A stretch of 11,260 bases of DNA from Candidatus Zhuqueibacterota bacterium 4572_119 (GTDB lineage Bacteria; Zhuqueibacterota; Zhuqueibacteria; Thermofontimicrobiales; Thermofontimicrobiaceae), in assembly GCA_002084535.1 (NCBI GenBank), contig NBLI01000048.1:1-11260 (forward strand), in the 5' to 3' direction. Below the pieces are notes generated by a model. That model saw nothing but the letters and a program-made list of their open reading frames with translations. It was not told where the DNA came from and ran no database searches. Within the stretch, counting starts at the first letter, position 1. Every line of letters starts with the position of its first letter. Below, in pieces: positions 1 to 7,313 of this stretch. A program made the translations under genes and the position numbers.

Positions 1-769
1 TCGCGTTACATTCCAAAACCAAATTGAGCAAACTTGAGATTTCAATTTTTTGATCGGGAATGTGTGAATTTATTTCAATCTGCCAGGGAACCTGATTCGA
101 GGAAGCTTCAATCTTTCCCTGGGCTTTTTCTTTTATCAGGTCAATATTTTTCCGGGGCAGGTACATGTCACTCAACTTCAGTGTAAGTCCGCCGGATTTG
201 ATCATCAGGCTGGTGTTCGCCTGGGAAATTTGAATATTCGCTGCTATATCTCTGACCGTAAGCTCCTTTACGCTGATGGTAACCGGCAGTGAAAATTCTT
301 CGGTTAGGGTATCGCTTACCGCGTTTGATAAGGTAGTTTCAGTTTTTGTGGTATCCGGTAAAATCAGATCATCAAAATTCCATTTAAAATCGTCACCTTG
401 TTTTAGGTTCACCATCGGGTTATCTATCAAAATTTTATTAATCCGCAGTTCTTTTCTCAACAATGAAAGCAGACTGTATCGTAATTGAACGCGCTTAACT
501 TTGACAAACCAGGATGAGTCGCTGACAAAATTTTCTGTCGAGGCTTTTTCAAAAATGACAACATTATCGATTTGCACGCCTTTGAAAGGATTCATCCAGA
601 CATCGTCGGCAATCACTTTTCGATTCAACGCGGATTCTGCATTGGCGATCGCGATGGATTTGATTTTTTCCGGAGGGAACATTTTGCGGGCGATGAGTAA
701 TACCAATAAAATTAAAACAATTATCGCAAGGAGGATTTTGAAAAGTATTTTAAATATTTTCTTTGTCAT
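1..769 (-). CDS. AsmA-like inner-membrane protein, N-terminal part (C-terminus beyond window)
   Basis: This open frame runs from an ATG at 769 to the left edge without a stop, giving 256 codons, so the C-terminal part is missing. The N-terminus has lysines (MTKKIFKILFK) followed by one hydrophobic helix at about residues 9-27. A periplasmic stretch follows, with the pattern of AsmA/DUF748-type proteins: a segment near residues 32-56 (amphipathic, ending LNRKVIADDV), 'LRYSLLSLLRKELRINKILIDNP' split around residues 97-118, and a 'W-x-FDDL' motif near 130-135. AsmA-family proteins are anchored in the inner membrane and have long beta-rich periplasmic bodies linked to outer-membrane assembly or lipid transport. 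The family call is from sequence style only. No strong Shine-Dalgarno sequence is visible. The 245 bp between this gene and the uridylyltransferase upstream leave co-transcription undecided. Confidence 0.75.
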   Translation of the reverse strand, partial: MTKKIFKILFKILLAIIVLILLVLLIARKMFPPEKIKSIAIANAESALNRKVIADDVWMNPFKGVQIDNVVIFEKASTENFVSDSSWFVKVKRVQLRYSLLSLLRKELRINKILIDNPMVNLKQGDDFKWNFDDLILPDTTKTETTLSNAVSDTLTEEFSLPVTISVKELTVRDIAANIQISQANTSLMIKSGGLTLKLSDMYLPRKNIDLIKEKAQGKIEASSNQVPWQIEINSHIPDQKIEISSLLNLVLECNA

Positions 770-1014
770 AAGTGCTGTTTGCCAGAATAATTTTTTAAAA
801 CTGGGATATGTTTAAGTTTTACCGCAAAAATTCCAAAATACGAAGAAGCCATCAGATTAAAGTCTTATTGAATTTAAACTGGATTTTATGCTGCTGAATA
901 AAAAAATTTGTTCATTATTTTTAATACGTCTTGCTTTTTTATATTGTTGGCGGAAAAATTTTGAATCCAATGATAATTTAGACTGAATATTTCTGCCATC
1001 GAAACATAGTGAAT

Positions 1015-2430
1015 TTACTCAAGAATTAAGTTTCCTTCAAAACGGAAGTTTTTGTCCAGCTTTTCCTTTAACTCTTCGGCGTCCAATGCAAACAGGGGGC
1101 TAATTTCCAGGAGACCTTTTAAATTACCGTTTTCATCAAAATCAACTTCAAACCCTGCTTGCTTCATCATTCTGCCATAATAATTCATCAAATCCTGTTT
1201 GGCGGTTTGCGGTGAATCCTGTCCTTCAGCATTTTTAATTGGACTGAATTCATCCTCTCTCACGATTTCCATTACGACACTGTTTTTTGTATATGGTAGC
1301 GCGTCAAAAATGAACATCTCTAACTTGAAGCCGTTGGGTTTTTCCGGTTGAACATAATTGCCGTTTTCATCGATAAAGTTGATTTTTTTATTAGCAACAT
1401 GATAGGGAAGAGAAAAATCCCCGGCAGTCATTTGCTCGACAAAAGCTCTTTTTATCATGTGAATCGCGATACTACCGCCAATATATTTTAACTTTCCGTC
1501 GGCATTTCTTGCCTCCATAGCGTCTTTGGGCAAATCACTGTATTCAATCACAGCAATTTTACCATTCAGCTTTCCAATGACACCTACTTTTTCGTGAGGA
1601 TCTTCTTTGGCAACAACCTTGGAAGACATTTCCGCGTTTGATAAATGATGATAACCAATGAAACACGGATCGCAAATATTGATAAGTGTGTTATCAACCT
1701 GAAAATAAAAAATCTCTTCGATACCGCGGCGCTTCATTTCCGCCAAACAATCATTATCCCGCAACGCGTACAATGTTCCGCCATGACCGTTTGGATTGCA
1801 AAAAATATGATCTTTTTTTTCCAAGAAAAACAGCCCTTTTTCATCCATCGCTGGAATCATCCCCTGTGTAAAAAAATAAATATCAGCTTGATTTAGCCCA
1901 AAGTATTTATTGTCGGAAAAATAATTTACTGTTTCGTCGTGATTGGCTTCACTTGTCATGATGAACCATGGAATAGTGGTGTTATACTTTCTGTTTAATG
2001 CTAATATTTTTTCAGCGTGCATTTGGAACAGGCTTTTGCTGCTAATTGGACCAGCCGGATATTTCCCTTTGGGCCCGTCGAATCCCAGCCGGGTACCCTG
2101 TCCTCCAGCAACAAGCAGCGCGGCAACTTTGCCGGATGAGAGTAATTTTTCACCTTCTGCTTTAGCCTGCTTTGCTTTATCCATTTGAGTATTCGTGGTG
2201 GGTATTGTAATGATAGGAGCTGGTTCCAACTCACCGCTAAAATGGTTGATTGTCCGATTTATTATATAATCATTTCTGAGGTTTTCCATCAGCTCAAAAT
2301 CAATATTTTCTACTTGCTCAAGTAAATTTCTTCTGCTTTTATCATTTAGTTCATCCCAGAATCGAAAAATATGTTCCTGACCAAAATGTTTTGCTTTATC
2401 CCTGATCTGTATAGTCCTGCTGCTATTCAT
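1015..2430 (-). CDS. UDP-sugar pyrophosphorylase, UAP1/AGX-type (UDPGP family)
   Basis: A 471-residue nucleotidyltransferase that should make a UDP-sugar, most likely UDP-N-acetylglucosamine, from UTP and the sugar-1-phosphate. The signature loop LLVAGGQGTRLG is at residues 105-116, followed by P120-K121-G122. Further blocks are NPNGHGG at 212-218 (uracil/sugar region), QVDN at 244-247 (metal/phosphate-binding Asp), DPCFIGY at 254-260, KVVAKEDPHEKVGVI at 271-285 and EIVREDEFSPIKNA at 388-401. These follow human UAP1 (AGX1) block by block and differ from bacterial GlmU and GalU. The length is close to eukaryotic UAP1 (about 505-520 residues). The ATG at 2430 is preceded by a good ribosome site (GAGGGGAG, about 5 nt upstream). 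UTP-glucose or UTP-GalNAc specificity cannot be excluded. Expected location is the cytoplasm, feeding cell-wall or glycan synthesis. It is transcribed alone or with the AsmA-like gene. Confidence 0.9.
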   Translation of the reverse strand: MNSSRTIQIRDKAKHFGQEHIFRFWDELNDKSRRNLLEQVENIDFELMENLRNDYIINRTINHFSGELEPAPIITIPTTNTQMDKAKQAKAEGEKLLSSGKVAALLVAGGQGTRLGFDGPKGKYPAGPISSKSLFQMHAEKILALNRKYNTTIPWFIMTSEANHDETVNYFSDNKYFGLNQADIYFFTQGMIPAMDEKGLFFLEKKDHIFCNPNGHGGTLYALRDNDCLAEMKRRGIEEIFYFQVDNTLINICDPCFIGYHHLSNAEMSSKVVAKEDPHEKVGVIGKLNGKIAVIEYSDLPKDAMEARNADGKLKYIGGSIAIHMIKRAFVEQMTAGDFSLPYHVANKKINFIDENGNYVQPEKPNGFKLEMFIFDALPYTKNSVVMEIVREDEFSPIKNAEGQDSPQTAKQDLMNYYGRMMKQAGFEVDFDENGNLKGLLEISPLFALDAEELKEKLDKNFRFEGNLILE

Positions 2431-2493
2431 ATTGCTCCCCTCTGTTTATTGCGAAGTTTAGATATAAAAAAAACGACCTCTTTTATTTTATAC

Positions 2494-2522
2494 TTGACAC
2501 TTTTGAGTTTATTTAATATAAT
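2494..2522 (+). promoter_or_regulatory. Perfect sigma-70 consensus promoter
   Basis: TTGACA at 2494-2499 and TATAAT at 2517-2522 are separated by exactly 17 bp. Predicted start of transcription is about 2529. No gene follows directly; the first good ribosome site downstream is about 490 nt away, in front of the small protein at 3027. The promoter therefore serves either a long structured leader or an independent RNA. It overlaps the region expected to contain the divergent promoter of the uridylyltransferase gene. Confidence 0.65.
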
Positions 2523-2776
2523 GTAAAAAAGATATTTAAAAATCAACTGAAATTTTTCCCAAACCGATAAAAATAATTAATAGTACGACTGCAAACACAA
2601 AAATGTTTTACTGTAAGAGTGGAAGAATAGAGTTCCATCCTTAATCAAATATATATTTGTCCCTGGTGTGTTGAAAAGCAAATGTCAGAGAAAAAATACA
2701 TGTTGAAAATTTGTATGACCAAATTCAGGATAGATCAAATCGATAATTTATTGTTATGATTCGCAAGTAATAATGA

Positions 2777-2851
2777 GTGTTTTTTTTGCGCACAAATAGC
2801 CGAAAGACAATCGTCTTCCTTTATTTGTGTTGCAAAAAAAACACAAATAAA
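2777..2851. repeat. Nested, mutually exclusive inverted repeats
   Basis: The left arm 2777-2798 (GTG, eight T, GC, G, CACAAATA) is the reverse complement of 2822-2844 (TATTTGTGTTGC, eight A, CAC) apart from one G-versus-AA interruption. The 23-nt centre holds a small stem, AAGAC/GTCTT at 2804-2808 and 2813-2817. The right arm also forms a perfect 12-bp inverted repeat with the DNA beyond it: TTTATTTGTGTT at 2820-2831 and AACACAAATAAA at 2840-2851, loop of 8. The two structures use the same segment, so only one can form at a time. This could be an attenuator-like switch, a cruciform-forming site, or a relic of a small repeat. Confidence 0.6.
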
Positions 2852-2897
2852 ACCATGACTGTCGTATTTATCCAACACTTTTCCATTTGGCTAAATT

Positions 2898-2925
2898 TTG
2901 ACCATTTCAATAATGTTATTATATT
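2898..2925 (+). promoter_or_regulatory. Candidate proximal promoter of the small proline-rich protein
   Basis: TTGACC at 2898-2903 and TATATT at 2920-2925 are separated by 16 bp. They would start an RNA near 2932, about 95 nt before the ATG at 3027. The match is reasonable but weaker than the upstream one at 2494, and such matches arise by chance in AT-rich DNA. Confidence 0.35.
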
Positions 2926-3026
2926 TAATAAGGTTAACCAATGTAACAATTTGTTTTCAAGTCTGGTACTATTTTTGGTAATATATATTGCGCATTATTA
3001 ATTGGCACAGTTTGGGAGGGAGTTAC

Positions 3027-3209
3027 ATGAAATTAGTATTCGCAGTAGTTCTTTGTTTTCTTATCATGTTTGTCGTCTCTTTAGCCATTGTTGATTCTGT
3101 GTTGCCGGATTACACAAAGGTTATTTTTGCTGACGACGGAGGTAAAGAAGGGGATCCTGTTCCCTTGCCTCCGAAACCACCGCCACCACCGGATCCAACT
3201 TATTCCTGA
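3027..3209 (+). CDS. Small membrane-anchored protein with proline-rich C-tail (60 aa, hypothetical)
   Basis: The start is the ATG at 3027, because GGGAGGG at 3014-3020 sits 6 nt before it. An upstream in-frame ATG at 2988 has no such site. The 60-residue product begins MKLVFAVVLCFLIMF, with a hydrophobic helix at about residues 3-22. This helix lacks a clear cleavage site, so it could be a membrane anchor or a signal peptide. A short polar region (about 23-42, ending DDGGKEGDP) leads to a tail of alternating prolines (LPPKPPPPPDP, residues 47-57) that ends at YS. The tail would lie outside the cytoplasm if the helix inserts N-in. I do not recognise the family. The gene stands alone, with its own promoter candidates and a strong terminator 50 nt downstream, which supports it being real despite its size. 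Confidence 0.65.
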   Translation: MKLVFAVVLCFLIMFVVSLAIVDSVLPDYTKVIFADDGGKEGDPVPLPPKPPPPPDPTYS

Positions 3210-3258
3210 AAATTGGTTGGCTTAACGAACAAAGGTAAAAAAATACCATTTTAGCACA

Positions 3259-3303
3259 AAAAGAAAACAGCACATGGCAACATTAGATGTGCTGTTTTCT
3301 TTT
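3259..3303. terminator. Bidirectional intrinsic terminator
   Basis: A perfect 17-bp stem, AAAAGAAAACAGCACAT at 3259-3275 and its complement at 3287-3303, closes an 11-nt loop (GGCAACATTAG). The GC-richer part (CAGCACAT) is followed by a T-rich tail on both strands (TTTTCTTTT). It lies between two convergent genes, the small proline-rich protein on plus and the alkyltransferase that ends the minus-strand operon, and would stop both. Confidence 0.88.
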
Positions 3304-3340
3304 ATAAAGCCATAGGTTTATTGATGGACTTCATTTCAAA

Positions 3341-3823
3341 CTAAAAAAGCAAACTTTTCTCATGCTCCAAAAGCCATTCTTTTCTCCAAACACCGCCGCC
3401 ATATCCGATGAGTTTTCCATTCGCGCCGATGATTCTATGACAGGGCACAATTATCACAACTGGGTTTTTATTGTTTGCGGTACCCACTGCTCTGACCGCG
3501 TTTTTATTGCCGATTCTTTTGGCGATTTCACCGTACGAAACAACTGTGCCAAAAGGGACCTTCATCAATTCTTCCCACACAGTCTTCTGAAAAGGAGTTC
3601 CGGTTAATCTTAGCGGCAAATCAAATGATTTTCGCTTATGCTCAAAGTACTCATTGAGTTGCTGAAGACAGTCGGACAGAATTGGAGTCAATTCAGTTTC
3701 CACCGAATATCCGGTATCGTTGAATCGCACTGATGTAATGTATTCTTCAGTAGCACGAATATTTATCCACCCCAGAGGGGACTCATATAAGGCTGTCATT
3801 TGCTGTTCATTTTGAATTAACAT
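3341..3823 (-). CDS. ogt: Methylated-DNA--[protein]-cysteine S-methyltransferase (Ogt/AGT)
   Basis: A 160-residue suicide DNA-repair protein that moves an alkyl group from O6-alkylguanine to its own cysteine in the cytoplasm. The active-site motif PCHRII is at residues 127-132 with acceptor Cys128. FGTVVSYGEIAKRIG (91-105) and NAVRAVGTANNKNP (108-121) form the helix-turn-helix, with Arg111 as the likely base-flipping arginine. GYGGGVWRKEWLLEHE (140-155) is the typical end. Length and a degenerate N-terminal domain without the Ada zinc-binding domain fit stand-alone Ogt. The ATG at 3823 has GGTGA about 4 nt upstream. It is the last gene of the rhomboid-glycosidase-TPR operon, 18 nt after the TPR stop, and ends before the terminator at 3259-3303. 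No functional tie to its operon partners is apparent. Confidence 0.95.
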   Translation of the reverse strand: MLIQNEQQMTALYESPLGWINIRATEEYITSVRFNDTGYSVETELTPILSDCLQQLNEYFEHKRKSFDLPLRLTGTPFQKTVWEELMKVPFGTVVSYGEIAKRIGNKNAVRAVGTANNKNPVVIIVPCHRIIGANGKLIGYGGGVWRKEWLLEHEKSLLF

Positions 3824-3841
3824 AGATCACCGGAGCGTTAA

Positions 3842-4963
3842 CTATTGTCTGATTATTTCCTTTAATTCATTTTCCAGTTTTTTTATACGTTTTAGTACAA
3901 GATCAAAATCCAACAGCGGACCTTCAATCTCCTTTTTTTTGTCCCATTTTTCACTCAATTTTATGGCGAGTTTAATTTCTGACTCAGCAGTGGTGAAATC
4001 TTTTGTTTCAAAAGCACATTTAGCCAAACCATAATGACACTCGGCGAAAAAACTGTAACTTTTAAATGGCGATTGTTCCAGCAATTCTAATAATTTGGTG
4101 TAGAATATTTTCGCTTGCTTCCATTGATTTAATTTCCCATAAATCTTTGCCATCAGGTAATTCCATGTTGGATCATCCCGAAAAATTTCTGAAATTGAGT
4201 TGCATTCTTTTAGAGCTTCATGGTAGCGGTCCTCGTAATAGTAAATTTCAATAAGCGCGAATTTACTCTCTTCCGAAGTATATTTCCCTTTTTCAATGGC
4301 AATTTTGAGATATTCTATTCCTTTTTCCCGCTCGTCTTTCATTAATCTGAGAAAAGTGAGCACTTTTGCCTTTGCGCTTTTCCAATAATAAAAAAGTCCG
4401 AAAGCGTAATAAACGTCCCACATTTCGTTGTCCAGGCGGTGCGCTTTTCGGATGTTGGACATTCCTCTCATCCCATCATAAAACGCGCTGAGCCACTCAC
4501 CTCTTCTGATCCGATTCAATCCCCGGAAGCCATACGAAGATCCAAGCACAAAAAAAGCGTCCGCGTCTTTTTTATATTTTATTACTGCTTTTTGAGCCGC
4601 TTCTATTGCCAGGGTCGTTAAGCTGTCAAATTGTTGATCAAAAAGATTTACACGGTAATTGAGCATTAACAAATGATAAACTCCCGCTTTTCCCAAATAC
4701 CCCAGTGGATTTTCCGGGTAAAGATTTATGACGCTGTCACAGATATTCAGCGCAACGTCAAATTTTTTCTGATAAAAATAATCGACAGCCACATCGACAA
4801 GACTGTCAACTCCGGAAAATTTTACTGATTGCTGATTTTCTTCAGAAATTACATTGCCCGGAGAAAAAATCAGGAAAATCACAAAAATAAAAGTGAAAGA
4901 TAGTAAAACAGTTTGAGTCGAAGTTTTCACTCTTGGCAAATTATTATTTAAGATAAAATTCAT
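3842..4963 (-). CDS. TPR-repeat protein with N-terminal membrane anchor
   Basis: The 373-residue product has a basic N-terminus and a hydrophobic segment at about residues 18-36 that may be a signal peptide or an anchor, so most of it is probably periplasmic. The body is all-helical with tetratricopeptide-like spacing. Examples are VDYFYQKKFDVALNICDSVI (60-79), ALIEIYYYEDRYHEALKEC (236-254), LMAKIYGKLNQWKQAKIFYTKLLEL (270-294) and YGLAKCAFETKDFTTAESEI (311-330). The C-terminus (about 353-372) is charged and coiled-coil-like. TPR proteins bind partners and have no catalytic role of their own, so no specific function is claimed. The ATG at 4963 lies inside the end of the glycosidase gene (20-nt overlap), which implies translational coupling. 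No strong ribosome site is visible. Confidence 0.8.
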   Translation of the reverse strand: MNFILNNNLPRVKTSTQTVLLSFTFIFVIFLIFSPGNVISEENQQSVKFSGVDSLVDVAVDYFYQKKFDVALNICDSVINLYPENPLGYLGKAGVYHLLMLNYRVNLFDQQFDSLTTLAIEAAQKAVIKYKKDADAFFVLGSSYGFRGLNRIRRGEWLSAFYDGMRGMSNIRKAHRLDNEMWDVYYAFGLFYYWKSAKAKVLTFLRLMKDEREKGIEYLKIAIEKGKYTSEESKFALIEIYYYEDRYHEALKECNSISEIFRDDPTWNYLMAKIYGKLNQWKQAKIFYTKLLELLEQSPFKSYSFFAECHYGLAKCAFETKDFTTAESEIKLAIKLSEKWDKKKEIEGPLLDFDLVLKRIKKLENELKEIIRQ

Positions 4964-7313
4964 AACGGTGCAACTCTTTTTTATGTTTTAATAACTTCCC
5001 GTCCACGAAAATATACAGTCCTTTGTCAATGGCAGCCGAATCATTTTTTCTCCAAATAATTTTCAGCAAATGCCCTTTGATGAAAACATTGTCCAGGGTA
5101 AACGAATCTAAATCAAACGGTAGGGGATTAATAATAATTTTATTTTCATCTCCTGGCTGCAATCCAACAACGTATTTGATGATCAAATCGTTGATCCAGG
5201 AATTTGCACAATTATCATCACCGCTAAAATAAGGCGGCTTACCATTGAATGGATTGTAATATTCGTAAGAGCCAGGGCGATTAATATCCCCATCCAAATA
5301 CATCATTCGAACAAATCGGTTTATCAATTCCACGGCTTTCAGTTTTAAGCCTGAATCAAAGCGCTGCGCTGTTTTAGCGAGTCCATCACAAACATGAGAG
5401 GTTGACAGGGCCCAGCTTCTCCCATTGGCGGGTTTGTTCATACGTTTATTTTTCCATTCGCCAAATACGCTGGCGGATGGATCGTCCAAACTTATTGACG
5501 GTACTGGATAGTCTGTCCAAAATTCATTGGGATTAAATAAATGCTCAGTTAGCGCGGATAAATGATTTTCTGAAACCAGATCGGTGATGAATGGATAGAA
5601 GCCCGCGATTGTTTTATTTGTTAACTTCTCGCCGGTTTCGGGATCGATGTCAAAAAAGAATTTCACCGAATCATCCCACATTCGTGTCAGGATTGCTTTG
5701 CCAATGCGCCTGGAATTGTCCAACCATATTTTTGCCTCATCGGGCTTTCCCAATTGTTCCGCCATCCAGGCAAGATTTTTTTTCAATTCATATATGTAAA
5801 CAGTTGCAACAATTCCTTTGAATTTTTTATTGCCATTTTTTTTAGTCCAAATATCAACAGCTTCTATGCGATTTTCAAAATCAATTCCGTTTTCCGCCGG
5901 AGTCATCGCGTCATATAGAGAGATGTTTTCCTTATCTTTTTCGTGGTCGAAATATTCAGCGTATTTTTTCAACGCCTGATAAGCCCGGTATAAAAATTCA
6001 TGATTTGGATGTACCCGGTAAACTTCTCTTACCGCGCGCCCCCAGTTAGCATGATAAAATCCAACAAGCTTTTTATTAATACCAATTTTCAATTCACCGG
6101 GAAAGCTGCCGTTAGGTTTTTGGTTTTCGACAAAATTTAAAAACGAACCCGTCGCCAGTTCAGGCTGGTGCATCCAGCGAGTTTCCAGCATGTGATTTTG
6201 TGAACTACGGCTATTCAAACGCCTGGACAAACCGCGATTTATTCCCTTAAAAATAGCCTGGTTTGACAGGTCAAATTCACCCTCTGTGTTGATCATATTC
6301 AGGCGGAGCCCATACCAACGATAATAGTAATATTTTTCTAAATATGGATCAGAGCATTTAAACGTTGGGACATTTGAATAAAAACTTTCCCAATTATTGA
6401 TACTGGTTTGTATTGGATTTTCCTGCCTCGGAATCCTGTCAAATGATTCAATCGCCTTTTCTTCGCTGGGACCAATCGCGCAATATGCAGAGAATTCTCT
6501 GTTTTCATTTGGAGAAATTTCTAATGAATAATACATTCCAATATAAATTAAACCTTTATAATGCTCCGGGTTTGAACGCCAGTCAAAATTTTCCTCTTCT
6601 GGCAAACCGGATTTCTGCATTTTTTCATAAAATGGAGTCAATCGCCAATGCGGGTAATTCCAGGTGGCTTGAGAAACATTTATCGCTGTTGATTTCGCAT
6701 ATTGGTCCGCGCCGAGTGCCAATCCAATTTTCATTGTTAAGCTGCCGGCGCTATCGTTATATTGTCTCTCCCACGATACCCGTGATCGCGCGTTATACAA
6801 ACTGTAGATAAAATTCGAATTTTTACTCTCTCTGGGAAATTCGGAATTGGCGTTCTCCTGGATATTCTGACACGTCCACAGAATAATGTGAATTTTTTTC
6901 CTTTTTTGAGAATTGTTTTTTATCGAAAACTTGGAAACCAGAACGTCATCAGGCAGCAGTGCTTTTTTTTCCTGAATTTCCAGTTGATTTTGTGGGGAAT
7001 AATATATTGTTAAATGACTGGGGAGCCAGCTTTTTTCCGCGGAACTTAGTTGAATTTCTTTTAAATTTTCATCTAAAAAAGTAACTGTAAAATTGGGTTC
7101 AACTTTATAATCCAGGAAGCAGCTATAATCCCAAAATCCGGGCTTGTCTAAAAATAGCGGATATTGTGGCGCCCAGACAACCATTTTCCCGCCGCCGAGA
7201 AAGTGTTTATCGGCACGGCGCAAAATATCTTCGCTTTGTTGAGAAAATGAAAAAGTTGACTGCTGGAAAAAAATGAGAAAAGCAGCGTAAAAAATCCACC
7301 TGTTTGATCTCAT
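4944..7313 (-). CDS. Secreted (alpha/alpha)6-barrel glycoside hydrolase, MGH1/GH63-like
   Basis: A 789-residue exported enzyme. I chose the ATG at 7313, not the in-frame TTG at 7316, because AAGGA lies 4-5 nt before the ATG and too near the TTG. A signal peptide covers residues 1-24 (hydrophobic, ending FSFS, then QQSED). An N-terminal beta-rich domain runs to about 310. The helical barrel follows to about 720, with blocks ENGIDFENR at 474-482, WDDSVKFFFDIDPETGE at 546-562, NGRSWALSTSHVCDGLA at 630-646, GSYEYYNPFNGKPP at 681-694 and NCANSWINDLIIKYVVGL at 701-718. A C-terminal beta sandwich with GLYIFVDGK ends it. By analogy with GH63 and mannosylglycerate hydrolases, Asp478 (acid) and Glu684 (base) are the likely catalytic pair. 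Substrate is unknown; an alpha-linked glucoside or mannoside is likely. Its ATG overlaps the rhomboid stop by 1 nt and its end overlaps the TPR gene by 20 nt. Confidence 0.78.
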   Translation of the reverse strand: MRSNRWIFYAAFLIFFQQSTFSFSQQSEDILRRADKHFLGGGKMVVWAPQYPLFLDKPGFWDYSCFLDYKVEPNFTVTFLDENLKEIQLSSAEKSWLPSHLTIYYSPQNQLEIQEKKALLPDDVLVSKFSIKNNSQKRKKIHIILWTCQNIQENANSEFPRESKNSNFIYSLYNARSRVSWERQYNDSAGSLTMKIGLALGADQYAKSTAINVSQATWNYPHWRLTPFYEKMQKSGLPEEENFDWRSNPEHYKGLIYIGMYYSLEISPNENREFSAYCAIGPSEEKAIESFDRIPRQENPIQTSINNWESFYSNVPTFKCSDPYLEKYYYYRWYGLRLNMINTEGEFDLSNQAIFKGINRGLSRRLNSRSSQNHMLETRWMHQPELATGSFLNFVENQKPNGSFPGELKIGINKKLVGFYHANWGRAVREVYRVHPNHEFLYRAYQALKKYAEYFDHEKDKENISLYDAMTPAENGIDFENRIEAVDIWTKKNGNKKFKGIVATVYIYELKKNLAWMAEQLGKPDEAKIWLDNSRRIGKAILTRMWDDSVKFFFDIDPETGEKLTNKTIAGFYPFITDLVSENHLSALTEHLFNPNEFWTDYPVPSISLDDPSASVFGEWKNKRMNKPANGRSWALSTSHVCDGLAKTAQRFDSGLKLKAVELINRFVRMMYLDGDINRPGSYEYYNPFNGKPPYFSGDDNCANSWINDLIIKYVVGLQPGDENKIIINPLPFDLDSFTLDNVFIKGHLLKIIWRKNDSAAIDKGLYIFVDGKLLKHKKELHRYEFYLK

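Larger units (their letters stand above)
2431..3026. other. 596-bp gap without a convincing gene; promoters and inverted repeats
   Basis: Very AT-rich DNA between two divergent genes. An open frame at 2777-3001 lies across the inverted repeats, has no ribosome site and has no protein-like pattern, so it is not called. The gap does contain a perfect plus-strand promoter (2494-2522), a weak hairpin (TGGAA/TTCCA near 2618-2636), a 14-bp palindrome CAAATATATATTTG (2646-2659), a nested inverted-repeat block (2777-2851), a second plus-strand promoter candidate (2898-2925) and an 8-bp palindrome GGTTAACC near 2933-2940. It must also hold the promoter of the minus-strand uridylyltransferase. A TTGATT with TTATAT-like boxes near 2515-2550 on the minus strand is a possible match. 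Confidence 0.6.

Noticed and set aside
276..815. Two plus-strand open frames (276-488 and 501-815)
   Set aside because: They run opposite to the well-supported AsmA-like minus-strand frame, which is continuous from 769 to the window edge and has family-like sequence.
2641..2660. 14-bp palindrome CAAATATATATTTG as an operator
   Set aside because: It is an AT-only core in AT-rich DNA and too easily formed by chance; no second copy was seen.
2777..3001. Open frame of 74 codons on plus strand
   Set aside because: It starts in the T8 tract of an inverted repeat, has no ribosome site and no protein-like pattern, and is best explained as chance in AT-rich DNA.
6413..6811. 132-codon plus-strand frame
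   Set aside because: It is antisense to the glycosidase, whose frame has a signal peptide and recognisable motifs. No ribosome site or family signature supports the antisense frame.
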